A stretch of 64,000 nucleotides of DNA, taken from positions 1 to 64,000 of the forward strand of contig NZ_JAUNKC010000005.1 in NCBI RefSeq assembly GCF_030532965.1. Reading direction: 5' to 3'. How positions within the stretch are numbered: the first letter of the stretch is position 1; each line of letters begins with the position of its first letter. Source of the stretch: Corynebacterium sp. (GTDB lineage Bacteria > Actinomycetota > Actinomycetes > Mycobacteriales > Mycobacteriaceae). The notes beneath the pieces were generated by a model. That model had not been told where the DNA came from and did no database searches. It saw only the letters and a list, made by a program, of their open reading frames with translations. Made by a program: the position numbers and the translations under genes. Of the stretch, positions 9,701-17,351 are shown one piece after another.

Positions 9701-9889
9701 CGCGGCAAACGAAAAGACCAATTACCGCACCCCGGGCCACAATTGGCGCAGGTAGCAGGCGCGGCCGGATGGGACCCGGAGGAATCCCAAGACTTCTTGG
9801 AGGAATACCTGCGGGTGACGCGCCGGGCGCGGAATGTCGTGGACGAAGTCTTTTGGGGTGAAGTGGTTCCTGAACACGGCGAGTACTGA
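6782..9889 (+). CDS. glnE: Bifunctional glutamine synthetase adenylyltransferase/deadenylylase
   Basis: A 1035-residue protein with two repeated nucleotidyltransferase halves. Each has the G-x-G...D-x-D metal-binding signature: GMGKCGAKELNYISDVDVIF in the first half and GMGRLGGAELGYGSDADVMF in the second. Each half is followed by the LRPEGxxGxxVRTLESY block. By family knowledge, one half removes and the other adds AMP on the regulatory tyrosine of GlnA, in the cytoplasm, in response to nitrogen status. The target, glnA, lies about 11 kb away at 20454-21890. An AAGGA ribosome site precedes ATG 6782. The gene follows glnA2 directly. Confidence 0.96.
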   Translation: MTSPRTTRKTLPTTGALSLSSPQAIADLEQLGWWNDESVEILWALSGAADPDLALNQLIRLRQALTDEAGGFTELDAEIRTNPCLRVRLFALLGSSSVLGDHLVAQPKLWRLLLVDAPTREEMLESLLGSVEAIPAYFSEDIGYTGVCDTARPDRTTVGTYVAGITGPEAEAILRRDYRTLLMRIAAIDVAGTYPENSRRVGQPEVPFRQVTEQLADLADAALTAALAVATRQVYGDNPVDSRLAIIAMGKCGAKELNYISDVDVIFVAEPAGSKATRQASEVIKIGCRCFFQVDAALRPEGKHGALVRTLESHVTYYDRWAHTWEFQALLKHRPMTGCMQLGQEYSAALSPKVWEASRRESFVADVQAMRRKVVANVPEHLQYRELKLGHGGLRDVEFAVQLLQLVHGRSDETLRTLATVDALAALIDAGYIGREAGASLIEAYEFLRLLEHRLQLQKVKRTHTLPERDDTAAWRWLAHAAGFRGEKNRSSVDILEENLRKVRLTISTLHRQLFYRPLLDSVVNLSVDEIKLSPDAAKEQLRALGYKHPDRAFEHLTALAAGANRKAKIQAMLLPTLMEWLAPTADPDAGLLNYRKLSDAAFDRTWFLRLLRDEGIIGKRLMTILGNSPYTADLIISTPDIVKQFGDGASGPKLLETKPDTVSTSLVRAASRHDNPDRAIQVARSLRRAELARIAAADVLNLMDVKDVCRSLSLVWDAVLEAALQAEIATACAETGSPAPCEIAVIGMGRLGGAELGYGSDADVMFVCEPAPGIDESDAVKWAIGICDRMRKRLSKPSGDPPLEVDLGLRPEGRSGAVVRTLESYRSYYERWGEVWEIQALLRADWIAGNPELGYRFLEMIDEFRYPPNGVDDKTIREVRRMKARVDNERLPRGADRNTHTKLGRGALTDIEWTAQLLTLMHAHEVPELRNPSTLAVLDVVAAKKLVAPDKIHTLIDAWLLATNARNAIVLVRGKRKDQLPHPGPQLAQVAGAAGWDPEESQDFLEEYLRVTRRARNVVDEVFWGEVVPEHGEY

Positions 9890-9911
9890 CTGCCAAAGGG
9901 ATAGTCGGTAA

Positions 9912-9929
9912 ATCAACCGATCGGTTGAT
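9912..9929. promoter_or_regulatory. Perfect 18-bp palindrome upstream of hmuO
   Basis: ATCAACCGATCGGTTGAT is its own reverse complement and lies just after glnE and immediately before the DtxR-type box. It has no T-tract, so it looks more like an operator for a dimeric repressor than a terminator. The regulator is unknown. Confidence 0.6.
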
Positions 9930-9930
9930 G

Positions 9931-9949
9931 TTAGGTCACCCTTGCCTAA
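9931..9949 (+). promoter_or_regulatory. DtxR iron box at the hmuO promoter
   Basis: TTAGGTCACCCTTGCCTAA matches the 19-bp DtxR consensus (TTAGGTTAGSCTAACCTAA) at about 15 positions, including both conserved ends. It overlaps a likely -35 (TTGCCT, 9942-9947). DtxR with iron should repress hmuO, as known for C. diphtheriae. Confidence 0.8.
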
Positions 9950-10032
9950 AATAATATATGTGGCAGTATTAACAACAGTGTAAGAAATTGCCCAGCAAGC
10001 GATTGCCTAGCAAAAAATTCCCAAGGAGAATT

Positions 10033-10677
10033 ATGACTATTGCCACTTCGCCTCTTTCAGTGGAACTGAAGACCTCAACTGCCGACGCTCACGAACGCGC
10101 CGAGCACTCGACCTTCATGTCGGATTTGTTGGAGGGGCGGCTGGACGTCAACGCATTCATCGCGTTGCAGCAGCAATCTTGGTTGTTCTACACCGCGTTG
10201 GAAGAAGCAACCGACGCGGTACGTGAGTCAGGTTTCGCTGTTGACCTGCTCGACCCGGTACTCAACCGCAAAGAAACCTTAGCCCGCGACCTTGAGAAGC
10301 TCTGCGGCGCTGATTGGGAAGCTGGCATCACCGCGCTTCCAGCCACCCAGGAATACATCGACCGCCTCAACGACATCCGCGACACCGTCGACGGCCCACG
10401 CCTGGTTGCACACCACTACGTCCGCTACCTCGGCGACCTTTCCGGTGGTCAGGTTATCGGCCGCATGATGCAACGCCACTACGATGTCGACTCGGCAGCG
10501 TTGAGCTTCTACGACTTCCCGGAGATCGAAAAGCTCAAGCCATACAAGGACGGCTACCGGGCAAAGCTTGACGGCCTCGAGCTCACCGATGAAGAGCATG
10601 CCCGCTTGGTCAACGAAGCATCCGATGCCTTCATCTTCAACCACAACTTGTTCGCTGCACTAGGCACAAGCAACTAA
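10033..10677 (+). CDS. hmuO: Heme oxygenase HmuO
   Basis: 214 residues and clearly the C. diphtheriae-type heme oxygenase. It degrades heme to biliverdin, carbon monoxide and free iron in the cytoplasm to supply iron. The proximal heme ligand is His20 ([13 protein letters not shown]), and the distal helix glycines are in [20 protein letters not shown] 10033 has AAGGAG (10023-10028) at good spacing; an upstream in-frame start at 9988 has no such support. A DtxR box and a perfect palindrome precede the gene, so iron and possibly a second signal control it. It stands alone, without the hmuTUV uptake genes. Confidence 0.96.
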   Translation: MTIATSPLSVELKTSTADAHERAEHSTFMSDLLEGRLDVNAFIALQQQSWLFYTALEEATDAVRESGFAVDLLDPVLNRKETLARDLEKLCGADWEAGITALPATQEYIDRLNDIRDTVDGPRLVAHHYVRYLGDLSGGQVIGRMMQRHYDVDSAALSFYDFPEIEKLKPYKDGYRAKLDGLELTDEEHARLVNEASDAFIFNHNLFAALGTSN

Positions 10678-10701
10678 TCCCATAGTGCGCCACGGCGCAA
10701 C

Positions 10702-10755
10702 AATCCCCACCAGCGTGTAATCCGAACTGAGATCGGGTCCACGCCGGTGGGGATT
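10702..10755 (+). terminator. Terminator-like hairpin after hmuO
   Basis: A 16-base left arm at 10702-10717 pairs with 10740-10755 with one mismatch, around a 22-nt loop. It is downstream of hmuO. The T-tract is weak. Confidence 0.5.
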
Positions 10756-11176
10756 TACGCATTTTACTGGTATCAACGGGTGGATTCCAGAAGCTATGGA
10801 AACACCTCGTTTACGGTACGTTAGAACAGAAATTTATGGGATTGGGTCTGAGAAATCTGCAGCTAGATGAGTACTTGGCCTAGCCGCTTTAGGGCAACTC
10901 GACCTTTTAGTGGTGCGGCGGTAAGTTTCGTGGTCCGGGAGACGAATAGGTCGAGTTGGGGTGTGGCCAGCGGGTTGATCGCGCGTGTGTAGTGGGGCTC
11001 GATAAAGACTTACCCACAGGGTTTTTTAAAGACCGCAGAACCAGAAAAATGGCCCTATCTATTAAAGATCAGGGATACTTCGGGGAAAACCCTGATGCTT
11101 CGTGTCTAGTATGTGGCTTAAGCTTGGGCCAAGGGCACGGTAGTGCTGATTTCTAGATTCTAAGGATGTGACACTG
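10756..11176. other. Non-coding region between hmuO and an unknown small gene
   Basis: No convincing gene. It contains one inverted-repeat element (10895-10958) of the type seen upstream of glnA2. The AAGGA at 11162-11166 is the ribosome site of the next gene. Confidence 0.55.
10895..10958. repeat. Inverted-repeat element copy B
   Basis: CAACTCGACCT (10895-10905) and AGGTCGAGTTG (10948-10958) are perfect 11-bp inverted repeats, 64 bp end to end. Same tips and spacing as the elements at 5059-5124 and 5186-5245. Confidence 0.55.
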
Positions 11177-11437
11177 ATGGCTTTGACGCTTTCGCTTGAT
11201 GTAACAAACTGCACTTTTGCGGAATTAAGTGCTTTCGTTCGGTCGTTGGAAGCCGCTGGTATTAAACCGCACGGGGTATTGAAACTGGAGGGGTCATCGC
11301 TTGTAGCCGTTATTGATGCCCCGGGTCAACGGGTGTCGGAGTCGTCGAAAAGCGCAACGCTAGACCCGCTGCAATTAGGGGACGCGGCGCTGAGCTCACT
11401 GATCGACGTTTTGAAATCCAAGCGCAATAACCTGTAG
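11177..11437 (+). CDS. Small protein of unknown function next to an ATPase
   Basis: An 86-residue protein that I do not recognise. It has no signal peptide, membrane segment or cysteine cluster. A mixed alpha/beta pattern is suggested by ALTLSLDVTNCTFAELSAFVRSL near the N-terminus and LGDAALSSLIDVLKSKR at the C-terminus. ATG 11177 has AAGGA 10 nt upstream, better than GTG 11168, where the ribosome site would be too close. It ends 13 bp before the ATPase gene, so both are probably one transcript. A dispersed-motif copy (11343-11353) encodes SSKS in this protein. Confidence 0.65.
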   Translation: MALTLSLDVTNCTFAELSAFVRSLEAAGIKPHGVLKLEGSSLVAVIDAPGQRVSESSKSATLDPLQLGDAALSSLIDVLKSKRNNL

Positions 11438-11450
11438 TTTTCCCTGAATA

Positions 11451-12152
11451 ATGTTTGTTACTCAGATACGGGTCGATGCCGACGTCACCGGATACGCCGC
11501 GCAGCTTCCGGTGACGCGGCATTTAAAAAGCATGGGCGGGTTGCAGCTGCGTGCGCCGGTCACCGTGATCGTGGGGGATAACGGGGCGGGTAAATCCACG
11601 CTCTTGGAGGCGATCGCGGTCGCGATGAACATCAACCCCGAGGGCGGCACAAAAGCGCTGATGAACTTCAATTACGCGGAAACCGAATCGCAATTGGGGC
11701 AGGCGCTGACCATTTCGCGGGCGCAAAACCCTCCCAGGTCGGCGTTTTTGCGGGCGGAGACGTTTTTCAATTTCGCCACCGAGTTTCGTCGTAACGCGGC
11801 GGTGGACCCGTTGCTGCACGAACGTTCCCACGGTGAAGGGGTATTAAAGTTCCTGGAATCGTTGTGGAAGAAGTCCCACTTTATGCTTTTCGACGAGCCC
11901 GAGGCGGGACTATCCGCCATCGCCCAAATGGCGTTGCTGGCGCAGATTTACCACGCCGCCGAAGCGGGTTCACAATTCATCATCGCGACTCATTCGGCGA
12001 TCCTGCCGGCTATTCCTGGTGCCGATATTGTGTGCATTTCCGAGAGCGGGATCGACCGCATCGCGTATGAAGAATGCGAGTCGGTGGCGGCGACCAAGGA
12101 ATTTCTCGACAATCCGCACGAGACGGCGCAGTTTATCTGCTTTCCGGATTAA
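11451..12152 (+). CDS. Stand-alone ABC/AAA-type ATPase (COG3910-like)
   Basis: 233 residues with all motifs of an ABC-type nucleotide-binding domain. These are Walker A GDNGAGKST (about residues 44-52), a signature region around HERSHGEG, Walker B with catalytic glutamate in FMLFDEPEAGLS, and the H-loop histidine in ATHS. There is no membrane domain. The length and arrangement fit the predicted-ATPase group COG3910, whose cellular role is not settled; some relatives annotated as transporters have no partner permease. It follows the unknown 86-residue gene by 13 bp, and its 3' end overlaps the convergent MFS gene by 4 nt. A dispersed-motif copy falls on the Walker B codons. Confidence 0.85.
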   Translation: MFVTQIRVDADVTGYAAQLPVTRHLKSMGGLQLRAPVTVIVGDNGAGKSTLLEAIAVAMNINPEGGTKALMNFNYAETESQLGQALTISRAQNPPRSAFLRAETFFNFATEFRRNAAVDPLLHERSHGEGVLKFLESLWKKSHFMLFDEPEAGLSAIAQMALLAQIYHAAEAGSQFIIATHSAILPAIPGADIVCISESGIDRIAYEECESVAATKEFLDNPHETAQFICFPD

Positions 12153-13438
12153 CCCTCAGCGGCAGTGCGAAGCGGGGTGGCGCGCCTGTTAACCAGCCAC
12201 CGGGAGTAAACGAAGCCCACCATGCCGATCGCCCACACGCCGATAACCGCCCACCAGGCGATGCGGAATTCTGACCAGCCGTGCGGTTGGGCGAATTGAT
12301 CCAAAATAATTCCCACCAATTGCCCGGCGACCATTGTGGAGATAAACCCGCCCATATTGGCAAAACCGGTGGCGGTGGCGACAACCTTATTGTCCACGGA
12401 TTCCCGGATGGAGTCGAAGCCGAAACCCGACGCGGGGATCAAAAGTGCTAAAACCACAGCCCAAATAAAGAGCCAGCCGACGGAAGGCGGGGAGGCGGGG
12501 AGGAAAAACGCGATCACGACCACGCCATTAAGCCCGGCGACCGCCAGGGAAAACGATTCCCGCCGTCTGCCCATACGTGCGGAAATCACACCATGAAGCG
12601 GCCCGGAACACACCGAGGTTACGGCGATGACGCTGAGCAGCGTGCCGATCGTCGTCACGCTTAAACCCATGCCCAGCTTCATCAACGGTGTGCCCCACAG
12701 CAGGGAAAACACGGTTAAGAGCACCATATTGGTCCAGTGTGTAAATAATCCTTGCCACACCACCGGATCGCGGACCACGATGGATAACGCCTGGCGCAGC
12801 GGGACGCGGGATGTGCGGCTTACTTGTGGGGCTGGCTGGGGTCGGTCGCGCACAACCGTAACGGCGGCTACTGCCACGATAATCCCGCAGGCCCCCAACC
12901 CCAGGAACGCGGTGGTCCAACCGGCGGCACCTAGCACAGCCAGAAACGGCACTGCCGAAATGATCTGCCCCAGTTGCCCCATGGTGCCGGTGATCTGCGC
13001 GAAGACGGGTGCCTTGCGTAGCGGAAACCACTGCGGCAACAGCCGCATCACCGATAAAAACGCGGTGGTGTCGCCCAAGCCGATTAACACGCGGGCTGCG
13101 ACTGCGACCTGGAAACTCGTGGTGAGACCCATAATCACCTGGCCGAACGCCATTAACACCGCGCCGGAAAACAGCAATTTCCGCGGCCCGAAGCGATCAA
13201 TGACAATGCCAGCCGGGACCTGCGCGAGCGCATACACACCAACCTGAACTGTAATGAACAGCGCTAGTTGGCTAGCGGCCAACCCGAAGCGGTCAATCGC
13301 GGCGACACCCGCGACGCCAAACGATGTGCGTCCGGCCACCGCCATAACGTAAACCGCGCAACCACACAGCCATACCGCCAGCGCCCTACCGGAGACGGTG
13401 GTTGGCGCGGCTGACGTGGATTGTTTTGAAGTGCTCAC
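12149..13438 (-). CDS. MFS transporter
   Basis: A 429-residue membrane protein with about 12 hydrophobic segments. The MFS loop motif appears as GIVIDRFGPRKLL between helices 2 and 3, and a second-half counterpart as GVISARMGRRRES. The short N-terminal tail is rich in Ser and Thr. The substrate cannot be told from sequence; the layout resembles the anion/sugar-phosphate-like branch of the superfamily. The start is a GTG at 13438 with TATGTT about 6-7 nt upstream, so the message may be leaderless. It diverges from thrC. Confidence 0.88.
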   Translation of the reverse strand: MSTSKQSTSAAPTTVSGRALAVWLCGCAVYVMAVAGRTSFGVAGVAAIDRFGLAASQLALFITVQVGVYALAQVPAGIVIDRFGPRKLLFSGAVLMAFGQVIMGLTTSFQVAVAARVLIGLGDTTAFLSVMRLLPQWFPLRKAPVFAQITGTMGQLGQIISAVPFLAVLGAAGWTTAFLGLGACGIIVAVAAVTVVRDRPQPAPQVSRTSRVPLRQALSIVVRDPVVWQGLFTHWTNMVLLTVFSLLWGTPLMKLGMGLSVTTIGTLLSVIAVTSVCSGPLHGVISARMGRRRESFSLAVAGLNGVVVIAFFLPASPPSVGWLFIWAVVLALLIPASGFGFDSIRESVDNKVVATATGFANMGGFISTMVAGQLVGIILDQFAQPHGWSEFRIAWWAVIGVWAIGMVGFVYSRWLVNRRATPLRTAAEG

Positions 13439-13515
13439 AAGAAAAACATACTCAACGAGCCCGGCTCGGTGAATTATTTGCCCCCGGTGAAACCGTAGTT
13501 TCAGCTAGAGCACGC

Positions 13516-13521
13516 TAATCT
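13516..13521 (+). promoter_or_regulatory. -10 box of thrC (leaderless promoter)
   Basis: TAATCT lies 7 nt before the GTG start of thrC. Transcription would begin at or next to the start codon, giving a leaderless message. No ribosome-binding site is present. Confidence 0.55.
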
Positions 13522-13528
13522 AGTACCC

Positions 13529-14956
13529 GTGCACTATATTTCAACACGCGATAAAACCAAGACCCCTGCAACGTTCAGCGACATTCTGCTAGGCGGGCTC
13601 GCCCCCGACGGCGGCCTATACCTGCCGGAAGAATACCCGCAGTTGACACCAGAGGTTCTGAGTAACTGGCGGGAATTGCTTACAACGCAGGGCTATCACG
13701 CGCTTGCGGCGGAAGTATTGAAGCTATTTATCGACGATATTTCCGAGGCGGACATCGAAGCCATGTGTGCCCGCGCCTATCGGACCCCGACGTTTTCTAA
13801 CGACGAGATCGTTCCGGTAACCAAACTGCAGGATGGGATATACATCGGGCACCTATCCGAAGGGCCAACCGCCGCCTTTAAAGACATGGCCATGCAGCTT
13901 TTAGGCGAGCTATTTGAATACGAACTCGCCCGCCGTGGTGAAACCCTCAATATTCTAGGGGCCACCTCCGGCGATACTGGTTCGGCCGCCGAATACGCGA
14001 TGCGGGGTCGAACCGGGATTAAGGTTTTCATGCTCACCCCCAAGGGGCGCATGACACCGTTCCAGCAGGCACAGATGTTTGGTCTGGCCGACGACAATAT
14101 TTTCAATATTGCGCTCGACGGTGTTTTTGACGATTGCCAAGACGTGGTCAAGGCAGTCTCCGCCGACGCGGACTTTAAAAACAATAACCGGATCGGTGCG
14201 GTTAACTCCATCAACTGGGCGCGACTGATGGCCCAGGTTGTCTATTACATTTCTTCCTGGTTGAAGATCACCGACACCAACGACCAAAAGGTGTCGTTCT
14301 GTGTGCCGACCGGAAACTTCGGCGATATTTGCGCCGGGCATATTGCAAAGCAAATGGGACTGCCGATCGACCGGCTTATCGTTGCCACGAACGAAAATGA
14401 CGTGCTTGACGAGTTCTTCCGTACCGGCGAATATCGAGTTCGCTCGGCGGCCGATACCCTTGAAACCTCCTCGCCGTCGATGGATATTTCCCGCGCCTCC
14501 AATTTTGAGCGATTCATTTTCGACCTTCTTGGCCGCGACGCGGAACGTATCGCCGACCTCTTTGGTACCCAAGTGCCTACCGGTGGTTTCTCACTGGTGG
14601 CGGACCCGGCGTTTGCAATCGTCCCGACCCGGTACGGCTTCCTTTCCGGGCGCTCGACCCATGCCGACCGGGTAGCGGTGATTAGGGATTGTTTCGAACA
14701 CTACGGTGTCCTGATTGATCCGCACACTGCCGACGGCGTCAAGGTTGCGCGGGAATGGCTCGACCAGGTGGATTCGCCGATCGTGTGTTTAGAAACCGCG
14801 CTACCGGTGAAATTCGCGGAAACCATCACCGAAGCCACCGGTGCCTTCCCGCCGATTCCAGAACGGTTCGCTCACGTTTTAGACGCCGAACGCCACGTTA
14901 CCGATCTGCCCAACGATGTGGACACGGTGAAAGAATTCATCGCTGAGCGCTTATAG
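13529..14956 (+). CDS. thrC: Threonine synthase
   Basis: 475 residues, very close to C. glutamicum ThrC over its whole length. It converts O-phosphohomoserine to threonine with pyridoxal phosphate in the cytoplasm. The PLP lysine is in EGPTAAFKDMAMQLLGELFE (near residue 118), and the phosphate-binding ATSGDTGSAAEYA follows. The second half has VPTGNFGDICAGHIA and ETSSPSMDISRASNFERF, typical of the long (fungal/proteobacterial-like) threonine synthases. The start is GTG (MHYISTRD), with a -10 box 7 nt before it. The homoserine genes are not adjacent, as usual in this genus. Confidence 0.97.
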   Translation: MHYISTRDKTKTPATFSDILLGGLAPDGGLYLPEEYPQLTPEVLSNWRELLTTQGYHALAAEVLKLFIDDISEADIEAMCARAYRTPTFSNDEIVPVTKLQDGIYIGHLSEGPTAAFKDMAMQLLGELFEYELARRGETLNILGATSGDTGSAAEYAMRGRTGIKVFMLTPKGRMTPFQQAQMFGLADDNIFNIALDGVFDDCQDVVKAVSADADFKNNNRIGAVNSINWARLMAQVVYYISSWLKITDTNDQKVSFCVPTGNFGDICAGHIAKQMGLPIDRLIVATNENDVLDEFFRTGEYRVRSAADTLETSSPSMDISRASNFERFIFDLLGRDAERIADLFGTQVPTGGFSLVADPAFAIVPTRYGFLSGRSTHADRVAVIRDCFEHYGVLIDPHTADGVKVAREWLDQVDSPIVCLETALPVKFAETITEATGAFPPIPERFAHVLDAERHVTDLPNDVDTVKEFIAERL

Positions 14957-15064
14957 GTCGTCGACTAGCGCCTAATCAGCACGTAGAACGCCGACCGATG
15001 GACCCGCATGCGTTGCCGGTCGCGCTAAGTAAAACACCAAGAAAACTTGGAGATAGGGAAGAAG

Positions 15065-15238
15065 ATGGCACAAGAACGATCCGCCGGAGCGGAGTACTTT
15101 ACCGAATTTAACCCAGAAAAATTCGCCGAAGAATTTACGAAGAAAATGATGGCGGAGTCTGCCCAGTCGGAAACCAGCTCCGGCGAAAGCACCAGCGATG
15201 CAGCCGAAAGCTCGGATGGATCGGCAGGGGAGAATTAA
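15065..15238 (+). CDS. Small acidic protein before NUDIX hydrolase
   Basis: 57 residues, unknown function. The first half is amphipathic (EYFTEFNPEKFAEEFTKKMMAE) and the second is a Ser/Glu/Asp-rich low-complexity tail. A purine-rich GGGAAGAAG just upstream supports ATG 15065 over 15047. It ends 3 bp before the NUDIX gene, whose ribosome site lies inside this gene's last codons, suggesting translational coupling. The C-terminus looks disordered. Confidence 0.6.
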   Translation: MAQERSAGAEYFTEFNPEKFAEEFTKKMMAESAQSETSSGESTSDAAESSDGSAGEN

Positions 15239-15241
15239 CTC

Positions 15242-15778
15242 ATGGCTACTCCAGATTTCATCGTGGAATTACGCAAAAAGATCGGCAACGATCACCTCTG
15301 GCTGCCTGGTGTCACGGCGGTCATTATCAAAGACGTGCCCGAAGGCGCGCCGATCACCGCTGTTCCGGAAGTTCTGCTGGTCAAACGCGCCGATAACGGT
15401 GAGTGGACACCAGTTACCGGAATCGTCGATCCGGGCGAAGAACCTCACGCCGCTGCGGTTCGGGAGGCGAAGGAAGAGGTCGGCCTTGACATTAAGGTGG
15501 AGGCGCTATTGGGGGTTGGGGCTGTAGGTCCTATCACCTACGAAAACGGCGATGTTTCCAGTTATATGGACACCGCGTTGCGGTGCAGCGTTGTCGGTAG
15601 CGACGCCGCCTTCGTCAACGACGACGAAAGTCTTGAGGTGGGGTGGTTCTCGGTGATGCAAATGCCGCCGATGAAACCTCGGTTCCGGCTCGTTGTTGGC
15701 GATGCAGTTGCACAGCTGCGGCGGCCGGAGGGTTTTCGCCCCCGCATGGGCTACGTCAAGCGCGATCGCACCCGTTAA
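15242..15778 (+). CDS. NUDIX hydrolase
   Basis: 178 residues with a complete NUDIX box Gx5Ex7REUxEExGU: it begins at GIVDPGEEPHAAA and ends REAKEEVGL (about residues 60-82). Such enzymes split nucleoside diphosphates linked to another group, using a divalent metal held by the box glutamates. The substrate is not predictable; the surrounding fold includes WTPVTG before the box and a long insert after it. It is coupled to the preceding small acidic gene. Confidence 0.88.
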   Translation: MATPDFIVELRKKIGNDHLWLPGVTAVIIKDVPEGAPITAVPEVLLVKRADNGEWTPVTGIVDPGEEPHAAAVREAKEEVGLDIKVEALLGVGAVGPITYENGDVSSYMDTALRCSVVGSDAAFVNDDESLEVGWFSVMQMPPMKPRFRLVVGDAVAQLRRPEGFRPRMGYVKRDRTR

Positions 15779-15906
15779 ACGGCGCTATTTTCACACATTC
15801 GGGATGCTCGTTTCGCCTTGTGCGGTGATGATTTCCGGATGAGCTGAGCATTAAAGTCTTTTTAAAGACCATCAATGTGATCTGTGCAACCAGTAGGATC
15901 GGGGCT

Positions 15907-16827
15907 ATGGAATTTTCACAGATGCTACTTTCACGATCACGGAACCAGCAACCAGCACGGCGATTCTTCCTGTGGTGCTGTGTGGTTGCGGTTCTCGCCG
16001 TTTCGGTTATCGTGGCACCCCGACCAGCGACTGCAGCCCCGGTGGCTATCGGTGCGGTTCCGCCACGAACCAGTGTGTCTGTGATCGATGCCGGTGGGGC
16101 GCTGATTAGCTCCCCGGCGGGCAGCCAGCCGCGCAGTTCGTTATCCCTATCGAAGCTGTACCTCGGATATTGGGTGCTGCGCAACGGCGATATCGCGGAC
16201 AAGGGCATGGTGAACGAAATGATCCGCTCCTCACACGATGGAATTGCGACCACTCTTGATCGGAAATACCCGCATGCCATCAATGCGATTATCGGGGAAT
16301 TCAGGTTGCGGGATTCTAGCTACCGGGGTTTCTGGGGCACCACTCTTACCAGCACGAATGATGTTGCCCGTTTTGTTCACGCCATTCGCTTCGACCCCAT
16401 TGCCCTGCCCCTGATTGACGGGATGACCAGGCCCGCGCCAGTGGCGGCGGATGGGTATCCGCAGAATTTTGGTACCGCGACGCTTCCAGGTGTGATGGGT
16501 ACGAAATTCGGTTGGGCGGACGCCCGCAATGCTCATGCTTCCGTGAGCTTCGGCGTAGGTTTTGTGGTTGCCGCGCACACCGAAGGAAGAGCCGCCGATC
16601 ACACTGCCGACGTCCAAGCGTCGGTCACCGTGGGGCCGCAGCTGCCAGTTGCCACGCCGCCGGTGATGATGCCGCTGGTTCCCGGTAGTTCACCGGAGAT
16701 TCCGATGCTCAACGGTTCGCAGATCAAAGCCGAATTTGGGTGCGCGGCCCCACCGGAGGTGATGAATCTGATCCCGAATGAGATTCATGTGCCGCAGGCG
16801 GTGACCCAGGCTATGCCGCGGTGTTAG
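15907..16827 (+). CDS. Secreted protein with penicillin-binding-like SxxK motif
   Basis: 306 residues. The N-terminus has a basic start and one strong hydrophobic segment (FLWCCVVAVLAVSVIVA) ending near APRPATAAP, which looks like a secretory signal. The mature part contains SLSK (candidate SxxK), TSTND (candidate SxN) and GTKFG (candidate KTG-like), in the order expected of beta-lactamase/D,D-peptidase folds. The match is weak and the third motif is not canonical. A role in cell-wall metabolism is an inference. ATG 15907 follows AGGATCGGGG; an earlier ATG at 15877 has no such support. Confidence 0.65.
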   Translation: MEFSQMLLSRSRNQQPARRFFLWCCVVAVLAVSVIVAPRPATAAPVAIGAVPPRTSVSVIDAGGALISSPAGSQPRSSLSLSKLYLGYWVLRNGDIADKGMVNEMIRSSHDGIATTLDRKYPHAINAIIGEFRLRDSSYRGFWGTTLTSTNDVARFVHAIRFDPIALPLIDGMTRPAPVAADGYPQNFGTATLPGVMGTKFGWADARNAHASVSFGVGFVVAAHTEGRAADHTADVQASVTVGPQLPVATPPVMMPLVPGSSPEIPMLNGSQIKAEFGCAAPPEVMNLIPNEIHVPQAVTQAMPRC

Positions 16828-16851
16828 CGCCGCCGTGTAAAATCCTGTTGC

Positions 16852-17286
16852 ATGCAGCTTCCTTTGCACCCATTGGTGGTTCACGCCCCGGTGTTATTGG
16901 TGCCGCTGGCGGCGGTCGGCCTCGTGTTGTGGGTGCTCATGCCGCAGTGGGGTTACCGATTACGCTACGGGCAACTTGTGGTGAGCGGGGTAGGGGTGGC
17001 AACGGCGCAGTGGGCGAAACTCACTGGCGTTACGTTGCTGGAAGATATCGGATTGACCGTGGCGGAACCGGGTGATGTTGCGGATCATTTGTGGTGGGGA
17101 AGTGTTCAGGTTATAGCCGCTGCCAGCGTGTTTCTGTGTTCGTGTCTGCTGTGGTGGTTGGCGGTGAATCAAAAGCCTGGTTTCGTCGCGGCGGCTGCAC
17201 AATTGCTTAGCGTGGTCTGCGGGGTTATTGCGTTTGGGGTGACAATCGCCGCAGGTCACTCGGGTGCGGAATTGGTGTGGGGTTAG
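16852..17286 (+). CDS. DUF2231 membrane protein
   Basis: 144 residues with four hydrophobic segments. The family hallmarks are a conserved HPLVVHAPVLLVPLA at the N-terminus and GHSGAELVW at the C-terminus; the histidines suggest heme or metal binding, but this is not established. ATG 16852 has TAAAAT 8 nt upstream (16838-16843) and no ribosome site, so a leaderless start is plausible. A copy of the dispersed motif begins 2 bp after the stop codon (17288-17298). Confidence 0.8.
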   Translation: MQLPLHPLVVHAPVLLVPLAAVGLVLWVLMPQWGYRLRYGQLVVSGVGVATAQWAKLTGVTLLEDIGLTVAEPGDVADHLWWGSVQVIAAASVFLCSCLLWWLAVNQKPGFVAAAAQLLSVVCGVIAFGVTIAAGHSGAELVWG

Positions 17287-17287
17287 T

Positions 17288-17298
17288 GCTTTTCGACG
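17288..17298 (-). repeat. Dispersed motif copy just after the DUF2231 stop
   Basis: GCTTTTCGACG begins 2 bp after the TAG stop. Exact copy of the 11-mer in inverted orientation. Confidence 0.7.
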
Positions 17299-17351
17299 AT
17301 TCACCCCAGCTCGCTTACTAAATAGATGCTGTAGCGCGTATATTATGCAAT

